Source: Reticulitermes lucifugus
Lineage: Eukaryota; Arthropoda; Insecta; Blattodea; Rhinotermitidae
Assembly (NCBI GenBank): GCA_026260175.1
Contig: JAKCWW010001138.1
Location: 1 to 64,000, forward strand
DNA length: 64,000 nucleotides
Direction of reading: 5' to 3'
Of this stretch, positions 34,881 to 46,887 are shown piece by piece (positions within the stretch are counted from its first letter, which is position 1; every line of letters begins with the position of its first letter). A program made the position numbers and the translations under genes. The notes under the pieces were generated by a model. The model had not been told where the DNA came from. It made no database searches and was given only the letters and a program-made list of their open reading frames with translations.

Positions 34881-35037
34881 TAGGTGAAAAATAATTTGGA
34901 AATTACACGAAAGAAAGCAGTCATAACAGAATTTGGGAGACTATACCACAATTTGCCTGGCGAGACTGATAAAAACCATAACAATCAGAACAACCAGAAC
35001 AACCCTCAGCAAACCATGTGGTGTCCCTGCCCAGATG

Positions 35038-35344
35038 TTAACCGGGTAAAGGTAAAGGTAAAGTTCTCCCTAGAACGGGCCATGAAGTCCCAGAGGGGGA
35101 GTAGAGGTATAGCTCTATTCTTTCTTTAACCCTGGCACTAGATGCGGGTGAGTGGTCAAAGCCACGCCCAGGTCGCTTTACCCCCGGGAAAGAGACCCGG
35201 TATCCATTGTATAGGAGGCTGGGTGGGCCCCAGGGCCGGTCTGGACGGCTGCGAAAAATCTCGCCCCCACCGAGAGTCTATCCCTGGACCGTCCAGCCCG
35301 TTGCGAGTCGCTATACCGACTACGCTTTCCCGTTTTTAACCGGG
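35038..35344 (-). mobile_element. tRNA-like SINE (family B) with perfect 9 bp target duplication
   Basis: TTAACCGGG at 35038-35046 and 35336-35344. Minus strand: A box TAGTCGGTATAGCGACTCG, degenerate B box, CCAGACCGGCCCTGGGGCC, CACCCAGCCTCC, ATACAATGGATACCGGGT, GGTTAAAGAAAGAATAGAGC. The 3' end is repeated TTTACC. Confidence 0.94.
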
Positions 35345-36300
35345 AACCTTGTGAATGTAAGTCAAAACCGTTACGAGCTGAGTCAAGTTGACTGTCTAGC
35401 TGAGATTCGAACTGGATATCTTCGATATACAAAAAGATTAGGTGACCTTTGGAGGCACGTCAGTGTTTCTACAAAAATTCTACCATTGCTTAAAATTACT
35501 TACAGTTTACACACAAAAACACGAAATCGGGCTTTTCTGCAGGAAGACAGTGTCTGAAGAGTACTGGTGATTCGTCGTATTGATCCTAGGCAAAGACTGT
35601 GACCTGATCAGATCCACCGATCATGAATTTAACTTGGTGCGCATATGATTCATATATTGCCCTTTTGGAAGCGAGGTACGACAGTGGATGAATTCAAATT
35701 CTGAGCAATGCTCTGCTGTCTAAAATCCAGTCGATACCTGTTAGTAACGCACCGTGCCAACTCATTTCTGTGTAACTTCCCTGCATTAAATTCTTCCACA
35801 ACCAACCCATGCGCATGTAACTGAATATTTGATGTGTTCTCTATAAAACGTGTTACAGTATCTGAATTCTAAAAATAGACGAAAATACTGCATCGTGTCG
35901 CGCAGTATTCGTAGAAAGATTACCCACCATCCCCTTATGGTTCTCTAAAATATGTAATCGGAAAATTTCCGTGGGTTAGAAACAAAATTAAATAAAAATG
36001 TTGCCAGAAAAATTCTTAGTAAATCTGACAAATTCAACACTCCTAACAAGAAAATCAAGTCCAATATTCATCTTCACACCCCACATCACTGAGATCCGTC
36101 TGAATGCTACATTTTCTTTGCCTTTATGAAAGCGTTGTACAATAAAGGGAGAAACTACTGTTAGGGTTTTCAATTACTAGCCCAATCTGAAATAAATTAA
36201 GAAAAGCTGTACTTATCGCTGCAGTGGGCTCTTGTCGCTACAGTATGTCGAGTCTTCCCAGTGCGGACACAGGAAGTGGCCTCCATAAATTAAAAACAGT
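35345..36300. other. Stretch with no recognisable gene
   Basis: No coding or repeat family recognised. Confidence 0.4.
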
Positions 36301-36309
36301 TGCGAAAAT

Positions 36310-36505
36310 ACGGTATAAATAATATCAAACAGCTAGAAGGGGAACACTGTATTTTGGGGATGAGCAGGAGCCTAAAAAAGCCTTGCCGTAAATTAAACAG
36401 CTTGATACGAAACGTTACACAGAGCCTCAAACTTAGATGGCTGTTGTGCACATGATAATGAACCCTCGCTTTCCATACAATTCGCAGAATTTCATGGAGG
36501 TAAAT
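36310..36505 (+). mobile_element. LINE 3'-end fragment, weak
   Basis: The end of the stretch translates as VHMIMNPRFPYNSQNF, matching the VNTVMNLRVP end of the LINE family. The upstream part is poorly conserved. Confidence 0.5.
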
Positions 36506-36859
36506 AGTGCTTAAGATTTGAAGGTCTTATGGCAAATAAATGAACTGAAATGCTTTCAGGCGTTCAAATGCTTTAAAGTTGAGATAATGATCAACGTTTC
36601 AGAATTGCTCCCTGGCCCAGTCATCATGTCACGTCACTGACCCTGATGCTGGAGAGAGAGTTGATTATATAAATTTCGATTTCTAACTCAAATTGTATGC
36701 ATTGTGCTTCACGAAAGGAGTCACTTGGGAAATTCATAACGGAAGGTAAAAACTGATGAACTTTGTAGTTTAGGAAATCATTCGAGCAGAATGGGATGTA
36801 TGTGATATGGTAAAAGTATGGGTGAGACTAGAAATTCACATACAGTTTTTGTGGGTATA

Positions 36860-37018
36860 ATTGAAGAAAATAGGACACCAACTGGAAGAACTTGGCATAG
36901 AAGGAATAATGCTAACATGAGCCTTAAGGGAATACAGTGGCTTGGGGTGGGCTAGACTCATCATGCTCAGGGTAGGGACCAGTGGCGGGTCCTTTTGTAC
37001 GCCGTAATAAAACGTCGG
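36860..37018 (+). mobile_element. LINE 3'-end fragment interrupted by a foldback
   Basis: Frame words NANMSLKGIQWLGVG and QGRDQW correspond to the NIKMDLKGIGW..AQDRDQWRALVNTVMN region. The LINE end appears to resume after the foldback, at about 37232 (ACTTCGGGTTCCGCAAA). Confidence 0.78.
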
Positions 37019-37240
37019 TCTTCTGGGATATTGCGCAGCGTTCATTGGTAGTTAATTACCAAAGTTTCGGTACAACTTTTCGGCCCCGTCTTCAAGAGCC
37101 AAGCTTTACCCTTGAAGATCGGACCGATAGGTTGCCCTGAAACGTCGGTAATTAAGTACTAATAAACGCTACGTAACATCCCAGAAGGGCGAAGACCTCA
37201 TTTAAACCGCGGCGGAAACCTGAAATCAGGCAAACTTCGG
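37009..37240 (+). mobile_element. Foldback retroposon (family A) inserted in a LINE end
   Basis: AAACGTCGG (37010-37018) and AAACTTCGG (37232-37240) are probable target duplications with one mismatch. Inside, left-arm TCTTCTGGGATATTGCGCAG faces right-arm TACGTAACATCCCAGAAG. Two hairpin cores lie head to head: CTTGAAGACGGGG..CCGAAAC on minus and CTTGAAGATCGG..CCTGAAACGTCGG on plus. The tail GCGGCGGAAACCTGAAATCA occurs only on the right. Confidence 0.82.
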
Positions 37241-37319
37241 GTTCCGCAAAAGGCCGAGAATGTCGGCTAGATTATTGGTTCTCCGATTCTTAACGCTTCA
37301 AGGACCAATATTAACCTGA

Positions 37320-37500
37320 ATTTTATTTAAATATTCAGTTCCTACCGCGCAGTAAACGCACTCCGCCTCAGTCATAAGAACCAAACAGTTAATGTTGTAT
37401 AGATAAATAATCACTGATATCCACACCAATCACATCAATGAATTCTGTGGACAGAACGTAGAATTTTTTAATGTTAGACCTGGTGGTATGTAAAGTAACC
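37320..37500 (+). repeat. Dispersed repeat G, longer copy
   Basis: TACCGCGCAGTAAACGCACT matches 19480-19500, and GGACAGAACGTAGAATTTTT, CTGGTGGTATGTAAAGTAAC matches 20463-20530. The two matches lie apart elsewhere but together here. Confidence 0.6.
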
Positions 37501-37540
37501 ACTAGGATCTACAGGGTTAAGAAGGACTATGGCCTATGCA

Positions 37541-37615
37541 GTTGGTTGGTTGGTTGTTGGTTGGTTAATTAGTTACTTATTTATTAAGTTATTTAGTCAG
37601 TCAGTCAGTCAGTAC
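37541..37615. repeat. (GGTT)n and (AGTC)n simple repeats
   Basis: TTGGTTGGTTGG-type run followed by CAGTCAGTCAGTCAGT. Confidence 0.85.
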
Positions 37616-37619
37616 GTCA

Positions 37620-38320
37620 CTGACTACCCTTAAACTTCCAGCTCCCTGACCTTGCATTGCTACTACGTACAGGTATCGATTGTTTTATTTGCGGAATAAG
37701 CCAACTCCTAAATATATTCTCATTTTACTGTTCTAGTTAGTTAAATGAAATGAGCGATGTGAAAAAAATATGATGCACAAAACCCGTAATTCAGACACAG
37801 ACCATAACAATCCACCTCTCTTCACTCTGAAATGTTTATATTCCCTATCATCTGGCCTCTTGAAACACGACAGCAGTTCCCTACGAACAAATAAGTACAC
37901 ATGTTACTGCTTGCTGTACTTCTAAGCTGGCACTGTATTGACACCTCATTCACTTCGTACCAAAAAAATGATACGACATATTTGCAATATTTTCTTAAAT
38001 ATTATGGATTTCTAGAAGTAGGTGCTGTGTCGTCTGCTTTTCATCGTAACCTGCTGCTTACAACTTCAGGACACATGCAGCCAGAAACTTCATGTGCAAC
38101 ATCCGTATCTGTCCACCAAATTGCATAAGATTGTAATCGTCACATTTACCGCCGTGCAAACCGCAAATATCATAGCTCACTCGATTATTGGTGTGGACGC
38201 AGTAACAAGATATCTCATAAAAAAAACACCTTAACTACCATAATAATACGAGGAATGAAACTTTATAGCAAATATTTTAATGCTATATTTGAGGTTCTTA
38301 TATTGCTTACTAGAATAACT
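37620..38320. other. Stretch with no recognisable gene
   Basis: No family recognised. Confidence 0.4.
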
Positions 38321-38327
38321 ACAGTCA

Positions 38328-38440
38328 TCTGGGATGGGAGAAAGTGAATTCTGCTTCTAGCCTGAAGATGAGGCCGTAGGTTTCTCCGAAACGTTGGTAA
38401 ATATTTATCAGACTAAAAGAAGCAAAGAAGACAGCAAGCA
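38328..38440 (+). repeat. GAAAC-hairpin repeat unit (family A)
   Basis: CATCTGGGATGGGAG, then CCTGAAGATGAGG, stem GAG/CTC, CCGAAACGTTGGTAAATATT, TTATCAGACTA. Nearly intact core, arms partly lost. Confidence 0.75.
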
Positions 38441-39185
38441 TAATATAAAATTAGAATATTATTTTTAATTAATTGTTACAGTTAAATATAATGCATACGG
38501 AGACCGTGTTAGTACATCTGTCCACAAGGCTCGCCCCTGGAAGGACAAAAGCTGTCTCTTAACTTGGCAACCTTTTATTGCCAGAACTACGTGGTTGGCT
38601 AAATAATAAAAAGAGTACTATAAAATATTTTCATATTTGGCATAAACGATATTTTAACCAACTGCACCTATTTCGTACAGAAAGGAGTAGTTATATTTGT
38701 GTTTTTCTGTTTTAAAAGTTTTGAAATTATTCACTGACTTCTCTGACCTTTCCAATGGACACGTTTCCACCGAAATATATTCCATATTTGCATTTCTTTC
38801 TTTAATGCCGACAAGGCTACCTCCTTACTTCTAAGCTTAAAGAGGCACTAGCGGTAATGTAAGATTCCAAATCGGTGGGGTGTAATGCATCTTCGAAATC
38901 ATGAAACCTTTATGAAATATCTTTTCCTCCAATACAATCCTTCATCCGAGTCAAGTCTATATGGCGGACATTGCTGTTGACATAAGTGACTACCGAGCTG
39001 CAGTGGACAACTCTGACACTTCAGGCAAGTCATAAACACTTATGAAACGTTTAGTAAATGCTAACATGTAAAAACACTAAATACGTAACAATGGTGTTAA
39101 GTTTTGTGGTAGTGGATGTATGTGCTTCATGTACTTGCAGAAAGTATGTGCATATATGATAGGCACTAATTTAAAATTAACATCA

Positions 39186-39365
39186 AACTTTCTATCAGGC
39201 CGTGCCATGACTCAGGCGGTTAGTTGCCGGCCTCTCACCGCGGAGGCCCGGGTTTGATCCCGGGTCACTCAGTTTGGGATTTGTGGTGGACAAAGTGGCA
39301 CTGGGACAGGTGTTTCCCCGAGTACTTCGGTTTTCCCCTGTCAATTTCATTCAACTTTCTATCAG
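39186..39365 (+). mobile_element. SINE family D, short form with perfect 13 bp target duplication
   Basis: AACTTTCTATCAG at 39186-39198 and 39353-39365. The 154 bp body has the same start (GGCCGTGCCATGACTCAGG) and B box (GGGTTTGATCCC) as the 278 bp copy. It ends at CCCCTGTCAATTTCATT and lacks the 3' 120 bp. Confidence 0.92.
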
Positions 39366-39622
39366 CGATCCCGGTGGTCGTGCGGTCTAAGGCGTAGGTC
39401 TGCTGCCGCTTGATTGTTGGGATCGAGATTTCGAACCCCGCTGAGGGCATGGATGTTCGTCTCTTGTGTTTGTTGTGTGTTGTGTAGGTACCAACGTCTG
39501 CGACGGGCTGATCACTCGTTCAGAGGAGTCCTACCGGGTGTGTGTGTGTGTCTAATTGTGTGTGATTAGCAACCTCAACGAGGCAGCCTAGGCCCGAGTT
39601 GGCTTGTAACGCCACAGAAAAG
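39366..39622 (+). mobile_element. tRNA-like SINE (family C)
   Basis: Head CCCGGTGGTCGTGCGGTCTA then AGGCGTAGGTCTGC, B box region GAGATTTCGAACCCCGC, GATCACTCGTTCAGAGGAG, GGCAGCCTAGGCCCGAGTTG, end AACGCCACAG. It starts directly after the short family D SINE, which inserted at its 5' edge. Confidence 0.92.
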
Positions 39623-39629
39623 AAACGTT

Positions 39630-41540
39630 CTCTCGTATAACAGATTTCAGCTCATTCCTTCCTGAACCTCTTGTTACAATTTGAAACGTATGCAATGCAT
39701 TTATTTTCATAAACTATTTCATTCCACACAGTGGGAAAAATTTCAGCCCTTTACGTACCATTTTCATTATTGCCGCAACTAAATACATTCACTGCATATA
39801 CAAATCCGAATCTAGAACACAGTTTACTACAGTACTAGCTAATGTAACTCTGCGGTGCACTGTAATAATTCGCCACAATAGGTTAGAAAAGTCACCTACA
39901 GCTCAAATAACAACTAAAATATTCTATATCCCAAAACTAAAAACGCCCTGTATCACTTTCCCTCTCCGATCTAGTCTGTATCGCGTTTTATGTTAAGGGA
40001 TGAGGGAGATTTGGGGGTGGATGAAGTAGGACAGGACCGGGTAGCACACAGAAAATCAATACGTGGTTTAGGGGTTGTTCAGAGGTGGATCTTGGAGTCA
40101 CACGATGGTAGAAATATTCTGTAACGTAGGGGGAAAAGGGTTCTGTTACGTGCGGTTCACATAGCAGAAAGGGAAGAATACTATTCATGTCCGCTTTAGG
40201 AATGGCCGATGATTCTGCAGTCGGGTGTCCGATAAGAAGTTAGATTTAGCACGAGAGAGGCTCCTTTCCTTCTCTCTTGCCGTATAGTGAATGTATAGAT
40301 ACAGTGACCTTCATAATAACGAATTCTTTATTTCTCCGAACTGTATCGAACACAGAAGCTTCATCTATATTTAACTCTCGTGAAAGAAGTGTAACTTATC
40401 TTCGATGTGGAAGCAGAAATATTCCCTGGAGAAAATAAACCATTACAGTGGACGCAGTAACCTGACTACAAAACGTAAGTGAATTTACTTCAAGTACAGG
40501 GGATTCAATTGTAGCCGTTCACCATTTGAAGCCGACATTTTAAGGGCTTCACTCGGTATTTCCTCAAGGGTTTTCAATAAGCGAGCAAGTTCGATCAATC
40601 AGTAAAGTTTCTGACTCGTTTAGAAGAAGACGGCACGGATCTGTGGAAAATGAGTAAATTAACTCAAGTTTGGTAACGTTTCTATAACCCCACCATGAGA
40701 GGGGCTTAGGTTAGGCGTCAGGCTAGTCTCTCTCATTTACATGTCCCTCCAGCATACGGCTGTAGTGTCTGTACTGGGAGAATAACTTAAGGAGTGGTGG
40801 GGTTATAACAGGAAAGAGCAAAGTTTTGTGTTTTGTCTCAGTTCTTCCAGGCACACGTCGAGATAGCACGTTGGACTAGTCACAACCGCTTCCTTCCACA
40901 TTCTTTCCAAATCGCTGGTATACAACTCAGCCTACCATTTCCACAATATACAGTCTGAATTACGAAGAGCGCCGTTTAGTGAAGCGCACGTAAATGAACA
41001 TACAGCAATGTTAGGTATTCCCCTTCGTTTTGGTGTGCGAAGTGAGAGATAAAGAAATTTATAAACGTAAGGGCTAGTAACCTGCGGAATTTCTAAGCCA
41101 GCTGTGAATAGCACGTCCATAGACTCTCAACTACTCCTAACAAAGACCCGCTACACCTACGCCAATGCGGACTTCCGACTGCCGTCAATACAGACGGGGT
41201 CAAGGTTCATTCCATCAGGTCTCTATGCATTTTATTGAGAACTGCGTGGATAACTTAGTCTACCCTTTCGCCCTGTGTGGCCGGTTCCGTCATACTGGGT
41301 CTATGCAGAGCAATATATTTATTTATTTATCTATCTATCGGAACCAGCAAATCTAGAGGCTGATAGCAGCTACCACAGAATCACAAGGGCCCAAAACTGA
41401 GTCCCCAAAGCAGTTTTCATAATCACAGTTTATTTTATACAATGTCCAATACTGTCCCAAATCTTTCTGAGGCAGAATAGTAATTGAGCTACGGGATGGA
41501 AGACACAGTAATCGAAGTTCCTTCGAAGATAATTTTTCTC
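39630..41540. other. Stretch with no recognisable gene
   Basis: 40690-40780 has phrases like ATGTCCCTCCAGCATACGG that echo the family H SINE tail. Otherwise unassigned. Confidence 0.4.
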
Positions 41541-41549
41541 TTCTTCAAA

Positions 41550-41765
41550 GCCTCCTTCCGCACCCTGGTACTCCCACAGCTTCCTGCCAGATGGATATTG
41601 GGGACTATTTTTCCAGGGGTAAAGCGGACGAAGCGTAAAGCTAACTGACCATCTTAAGCTAGTGATGATGTTAAGGGTGCACACAGACATACCTCCACGC
41701 CCCCATATGCAGTCATGGCGTGATGCTTAATTAAGGTCAGGGACAACCGCAAGTTCCTAAAGGTA
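41550..41765 (+). mobile_element. SINE 3'-part fragment (family B/F superfamily)
   Basis: CCAGGGGTAAAGCGGACGAA then GCGTAAAGCTAAC, GATGATGTTAAGGGTG, ATACCTCCACGCCCCCAT, GTCATGGCGTGATGCTTAAT. It is similar to 46980-47160 and 55010-55160. The tRNA-like head is missing. Confidence 0.65.
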
Positions 41766-41804
41766 AACTTTGCCAAAGTCCGCAGAAGAATATAATTTCA
41801 TGAG

Positions 41805-41895
41805 ACTTCAGGTTTTCACGACATTGACTGTGAAGAAGTAGAAGATGAATACAAACGTTTCGGAGGAACTTTATGTTGCCTTCTTCGGTCGCACA
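41805..41895 (-). repeat. GAAAC-hairpin repeat unit (family A), degenerate
   Basis: Plus-strand TTCAGGTTTTCACGACATTG (tail complement), then ACAAACGTTTCGGAGGAAC, TTGCCTTCTTCGG. Minus reading gives CCGAAGAAGG, then CCTCCGAAACGTTTG. Confidence 0.7.
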
Positions 41896-42454
41896 CGGGT
41901 TTATGTTGATACATCACGTTCATTCCAAACGTCGATACATTGCTACAAAATTTCATGACTTTATATTCCAGAGAACAATAATCTTCATATCATGAAATTT
42001 CATAAACAAGATAGCCTGTTTCCCCTCTCACATTCGTATTATAAATAAGATGCGACTCAATTAATTTTATTGGAATTTAAACAGATATAACATTCCAAAA
42101 TCAACTGTAAAAGGGAATGAAATAACTTTAAATTACACGTAGGCCTACCTACGTACCAGGCACCGAGATTTAATTAATTGGCCAAAATCCTCTAAACAAC
42201 AAAACAATTCTGCCATTTGTTACAGTATGTCTCCTTTAAAACTTTTGTTCCACGCACGACATATATCATTCAGTAGCTCTGCCCCGTGTGGTCTAAATTT
42301 ATTAATGCTTGTAACGGAAAGTGAAAGAACTCGCAGAGGCACCTGTCAACAGCTGAAGCTAACAATTCGTAGTTCTTCAACAACATCAACTATACACAAT
42401 GGGACTCTGGGCTACCAGCAGAAAGAATTTTACTCTTGGTATCCCCGATAACTA

Positions 42455-42720
42455 TTGATTAGGCTGCGGGCTCTATAACCGAAAAGTCAGGGTTCTATTC
42501 CCAGCACGGTTCAGAGGTTCTCTTCTCCAAACCGTCAAATCAGCTCTCGTATCCACCCAGTCTATTATCTAATGAGTACCGGGGGCTTTTTTCCCCTCAG
42601 TAAAAGCGGAATGTGTACGAAGGTGACAACTTACCTCCTACTGCCGACGTTAAGAATGTGCAGAGCTCTATTTCCACTCCCTCATACATCTTCATGGGAA
42701 GTGGTTAATTAATCATAGGG
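42455..42720 (+). mobile_element. tRNA-like SINE, diverged (family F-like)
   Basis: B-box-like GTCAGGGTTCTATTCCCAGC, body GTACCGGGGGCTTTTTTCC, end GACGTTAAGAATGTGCAGAG, CTCTATTTCCACTCCCTCAT, CTTCATGGGAAGTGG. The A box is poorly preserved. Confidence 0.7.
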
Positions 42721-43189
42721 ACACAATTACGTTAAGGTTACTTTAAATTAAGTCCAGTATGGAAGTGGTTAGTACACCAAATATTTCAATGAAGTACATG
42801 CATTTCCTGCTTTATATTCCAGCTGTTCTTCCTTCAAAACTTGAACAACGCTGGGTTCCTTGTCTGGCGGTCTTTCATCTGCTTGTGAATGCTTGAGGGG
42901 CGCAACGTCCAATATTCTAAATTGTGGCACTAAAAATAGAACATATTTATTTTACGAAGCATCAGTCTGGAAATCAGCACGCAACAATCTCTTGGAGCTA
43001 GTTATTTCTTCGCGTCACATCACATCACATACACTGTTTAAAATGACATTACTCGATTCCTTCAGTTACGTAGAGGTGTTTCCTAAACACCAGATTTAAT
43101 GCCTGTAACATTCAAGCTCATACTCTTTAGGCGACCATTACAAAATCAGTTATCTACATGTGGAGATCACATATGTCCTGCTATCTCTA

Positions 43190-43524
43190 TTTATGACCTA
43201 GGTAAAAGGTAAAGCTACCCCATTATACGCCTGGACAGGCCCTTATGTCTCCAAGAAATTGAGGCTGCCAGAATTTCTAGACAATCGGCACATGAAAATG
43301 GAAAGGTTGTCAGTCCCACACGCCGGCTGTCTTTACCCCCCCAGGAGATATTCCTGGTACTCATTTCTATTAGAGGCTGAGTCGACTCCACGGCCATAGT
43401 GAGGCCGGAAGAATTACGTCAATGAAAAATTCCAATAAACCCATCGGGAATCGAACCTGTGTCCTTCCGGCTAGTAGGGCAGTGCCTCAACCAACTGCTA
43501 CACCGCGTGCCCCCTTTATGACCT
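43190..43524 (-). mobile_element. tRNA-like SINE (family E) with perfect 10 bp target duplication
   Basis: TTTATGACCT at 43190-43199 and 43515-43524. Minus strand: A box GTAGCAGTTGG, B box AGGTTCGATTCCCG, CCTTCCGG words, GTGGAGTCGACTCAGCCTC, CAGGAATATCTCCTGGGGG, TCTAGAAATTCTGGCAGCC, tail repeated TTTACC. Confidence 0.95.
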
Positions 43525-43529
43525 GCTAT

Positions 43530-44690
43530 CTGCGCATACACCGCTGAGCAAAATTTTTAAAATTTGATATGGGAAACAGTCACTCAAAATTGTCCGGAAA
43601 TTTCGATTTTAATTCACATCAACGCGCAATATGACGCTTCATCTTTCCTAGATCGGTAATAAAGCTTCGGAGAAATCATATTCATTGAAGATAGAGGCAA
43701 TATGATTATTTCCAAATGTGTACAACCGCGTACCAAATTACACAGTGTAACATTTAAAACACTGTAACGTCAACAGCCCCCACCCACAGACCCCCGGATT
43801 TCGCACAAAGCACGGTTTACTGAAAGGCCGTAATTGAACACTTTCATATAGTTCTGTATCATAAACCTTTAATAAAATTTCATAAACCACCGGCAAGCAA
43901 GATTAATAAACTTCAAAGAACACAGCAGATACTGTTGTGTACAAAATCCAGGAGTATATTCTTTCAAACTCTGTCACACCAGCACAGATATTTTACGAAC
44001 ATGTAACCTAATTCAAGGAACTAATATCCAAAACATACATGACATAGCGCAGCAATTTGAAGGCTACGACACAGGCACGTGCGTGTGAACCCTTTCTGTG
44101 TTAACTAGCATATTAGTCATAATAGCAGTAGGATCCAAGTGCAGAATCATTAACACGTTGGTGAGAGCAAATATCCCTAGAGACCTCACCAGTAGCACCA
44201 CTGTGACCACAAGCAAGGTTACGAGAAAGCTTTTGTATTTGTGGAGGATTTGAATTCAAATTGTATGCTAGTACATGCTTTTATGCATTTGGGTGCGGGA
44301 TTTTCGATGAGCACATTGACTTTACTGGAAAACGGACAGGGTGTATCACAAACATCTAGCCTATAAAGTATAACATTCAAAGAATTTTCGTTAACAATGC
44401 AGCTAAAACGGATGAAGAATTTTCAGAAATTTTGATTACAAGCTAGAAATATTTCCAATTAAAATTATAAAATGCACAAGAACTGGTAAGTAATGCATGT
44501 ACGAGTATTGTCCAGAATATCGGGTAATTTTCTGGTTACTAAGAGACGCACTAAATACAGCCAGTTTCTAGACATAAATCTGACTTAGACCTATTTAATT
44601 TCTTACGTTATTGTTCGTTTAAAGATATCTAACTGCTAGAAAATGTATGGAGCAGAGTTCTCCTTGATAAGCTAATATTTCCTTGTCCAG
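43530..44690. other. Stretch with no recognisable gene
   Basis: No family recognised. Confidence 0.4.
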
Positions 44691-44694
44691 TAAA

Positions 44695-44865
44695 GAAACT
44701 CCCTGCACTTCATGGAACCTGAATGTTCATTACCAGTTCACAACAGCCCATCACATCTCTACCCTCAGTCACATGAATCCTGTCCACGCCTTGCAACCAA
44801 TTCCTTTAAGATCCATTTTAATATTATCACACAATCTACGCCTCGGTCTTTCACGTGGTCTTATT
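44695..44865 (-). mobile_element. LINE 3'-end fragment
   Basis: Minus strand reads RPRRRLCDNIKMDLKGIGC then KAWTGFM, a stop, and later WAVVNW before TFRFHEVQ. This is the same C-terminal block as 7850-8100, with stops. Confidence 0.85.
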
Positions 44866-44869
44866 CTTT

Positions 44870-45885
44870 CAGGTTTCAATGATATAATAAAGTCGGAAAT
44901 ATTACAAATAACCGAACACTGCATGGTGAAATAATTGAACCTCGTCTTATTCCTCGAGAAAATGTCAATTGCATACCTACAAGTAGGAGCCGCACTTATG
45001 GAAGACAGAAGAGTTAAGAAGGCACAAACCCTGATGCTGCTGCTGCCGTTGACGATGATAGGCCTTACGATGACACTTGAAATTTACAAAACAAACTTGA
45101 TACTACTCGCACAACTTAATATCGAGGACAAAGCGCGTCAACAGGTACCGTGTCCTTGGCACTAACGCAGAATTCACGCTCGCTTATTTGTTTGCATTCA
45201 GCTCCACAGAATCACACCCTGCATTCAAAGAACTGTCTAAGTCCCTGATTTCCCGGCCACTTTATTCCGAGTCTTTGCGACGTGACTAAAAATATGTAGT
45301 CGCTCCAAATTATAAATATTAATTAAAATGTGATTAAAAGGCAATGTTTCCTGACGCCTATGCAGGCATAGGGACGAGTGGATGTTATCTCCACTCATTA
45401 CTAACCTCGGTACTAGAGGAAGGTGTGTGGTTATCTCCGCAATAAATTTAACTGAGGCTGCGTTGCGTTCTAAAAATTTTAAATTATGATTAGTGATGTG
45501 TCTTAATATGGAGTGTTTTATATTAAACTTTATGTCTGTAACTTGATGTCTTCTTTGAGGCTTAGAATCGATTCAGCATCTTCATTATAGTTCTATTTCA
45601 CGGTTACTCTGGAGAAAAGTTCAGAGTGAGGCTCCCAATTTGGTTAAGATGGACTACAAGAATATATTTTCAATTTGGTTGACATTCCCCCGTTTTCTGT
45701 AACCTTTACATACTGACAGCCTTTCATATGCTACAATGGACAGTAACCAGTTTCACGTAATTCTGAGTTAACGTATGATAGCGAACAGAAAATAAACCAT
45801 TAAAAAGGGTTAAATAAAATGACAAATTCCTCGACACTGTGATGTATATTAAAATTGTGTGTGTGATTGTGTGTGTGCGTGCCAG
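44870..45885. other. Stretch with no recognisable gene
   Basis: A TG-rich run lies at 45858-45880. No other pattern. Confidence 0.4.
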
Positions 45886-45929
45886 CATCTAAGACTATTT
45901 GGGTATTTCTGTCCGTTGGTCTTTCATGT

Positions 45930-46260
45930 TAAGGGAAAGACTTAACCAAAGGGAGCTCGAGAATAGGAAGAACAGGAGAATAATTGGGCCTAAGATGTGG
46001 GAAGTAAGAGGAAATTTGAGGAACTTGCATAATGAGGAGTTTTATGTTTTGTACTCCTCACCAGATATTATTAGGGTGATCAATTCAAGCATAATGAGGT
46101 AGGTGGGGCATGTGGCACGTGTGGAAAGAGGCCACTTGGAGAGCAAAAGCGTAGAGAGGAGAAAAATATTTAAATTGATTCCATAAAATGAGGGAATTAG
46201 TTGACTAGGTGAGAAGCTGTTAGATTCTCAAGAATAACTGTGCTCCATGGCAATAATTAG
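45930..46260 (+). mobile_element. LINE 3'-end ORF2 fragment
   Basis: RELENRKNRRIIGPKMWEVR, then NLRNLHNEEFYVLYSSPDII, RVINSSIMR, a stop, VGHVARVERGHLESK. This is the stretch just upstream of the 7850-8100 block in the same protein family (..HNEELYNLY..IIRVIKSRRMRWAGHVARM). It is the most N-terminal LINE piece in the window. Confidence 0.85.
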
Positions 46261-46378
46261 GCCTAAAATCCATACGCAATTGTATGATGAGACACTCTCT
46301 TAAGGCTATAGCTTATACAAAAGCCTAAGTTTTTTTTACTTTGCCGTTACGTAGAAAACAAAATTATCAGTATTGTTA

Positions 46379-46645
46379 TTAAAAAGTCCATCTAAACACA
46401 ATTAGGGTAGTTCGTTTACAGTACCATTATATATTAATGTAGTCTCATACATGTTTCGGCCCTATATGCGTCACCATTAGGGAAAACAGTTACAAGAGAC
46501 GTATACGTCACTTGTACGTGTCGAAAAAATTTTTGACAATCGCCTCATGGGCTAAACTTTACGAGGAAACATGTAGGGGACTATAATAATATATAACGAT
46601 ACCGTAAACAACTTCTGTTGAGTGTATTTAGTTGGACTTTGACTA
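46379..46645. repeat. Foldback, two GAAAC-hairpin units head to head
   Basis: Left AAAGTCCATCTAAACACA.. and right ..GTATTTAGTTGGACTTT pair as ~100 bp diverged arms. The cores are TAATGGTGACG..GGGCCGAAACATGT (minus) and CTCATGGGC..GAGGAAACATGTAGG (plus). AAACATGTA is also the form seen at 5931 and 6193. Confidence 0.78.
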
Positions 46646-46887
46646 ATACACGGAAATTGTGACACATATTCAATTGTCGGTAGTTACAAGACACGACAAT
46701 AAAGGGACGCCCGTGTTGCCTATGGTTAAGTCGGTATTATATTCCCAACCTTTGTGAAAAGTTACATAATTTACATAAGCAGTGAAGACCTGTTTCTCAG
46801 TGTCCCTCAATGGCTGTAACGTACGACGGAGGATCAACGGAACTGTCGGCCTGTAAAATCAGAAATCTCTTTTGAATAATGTAAACA

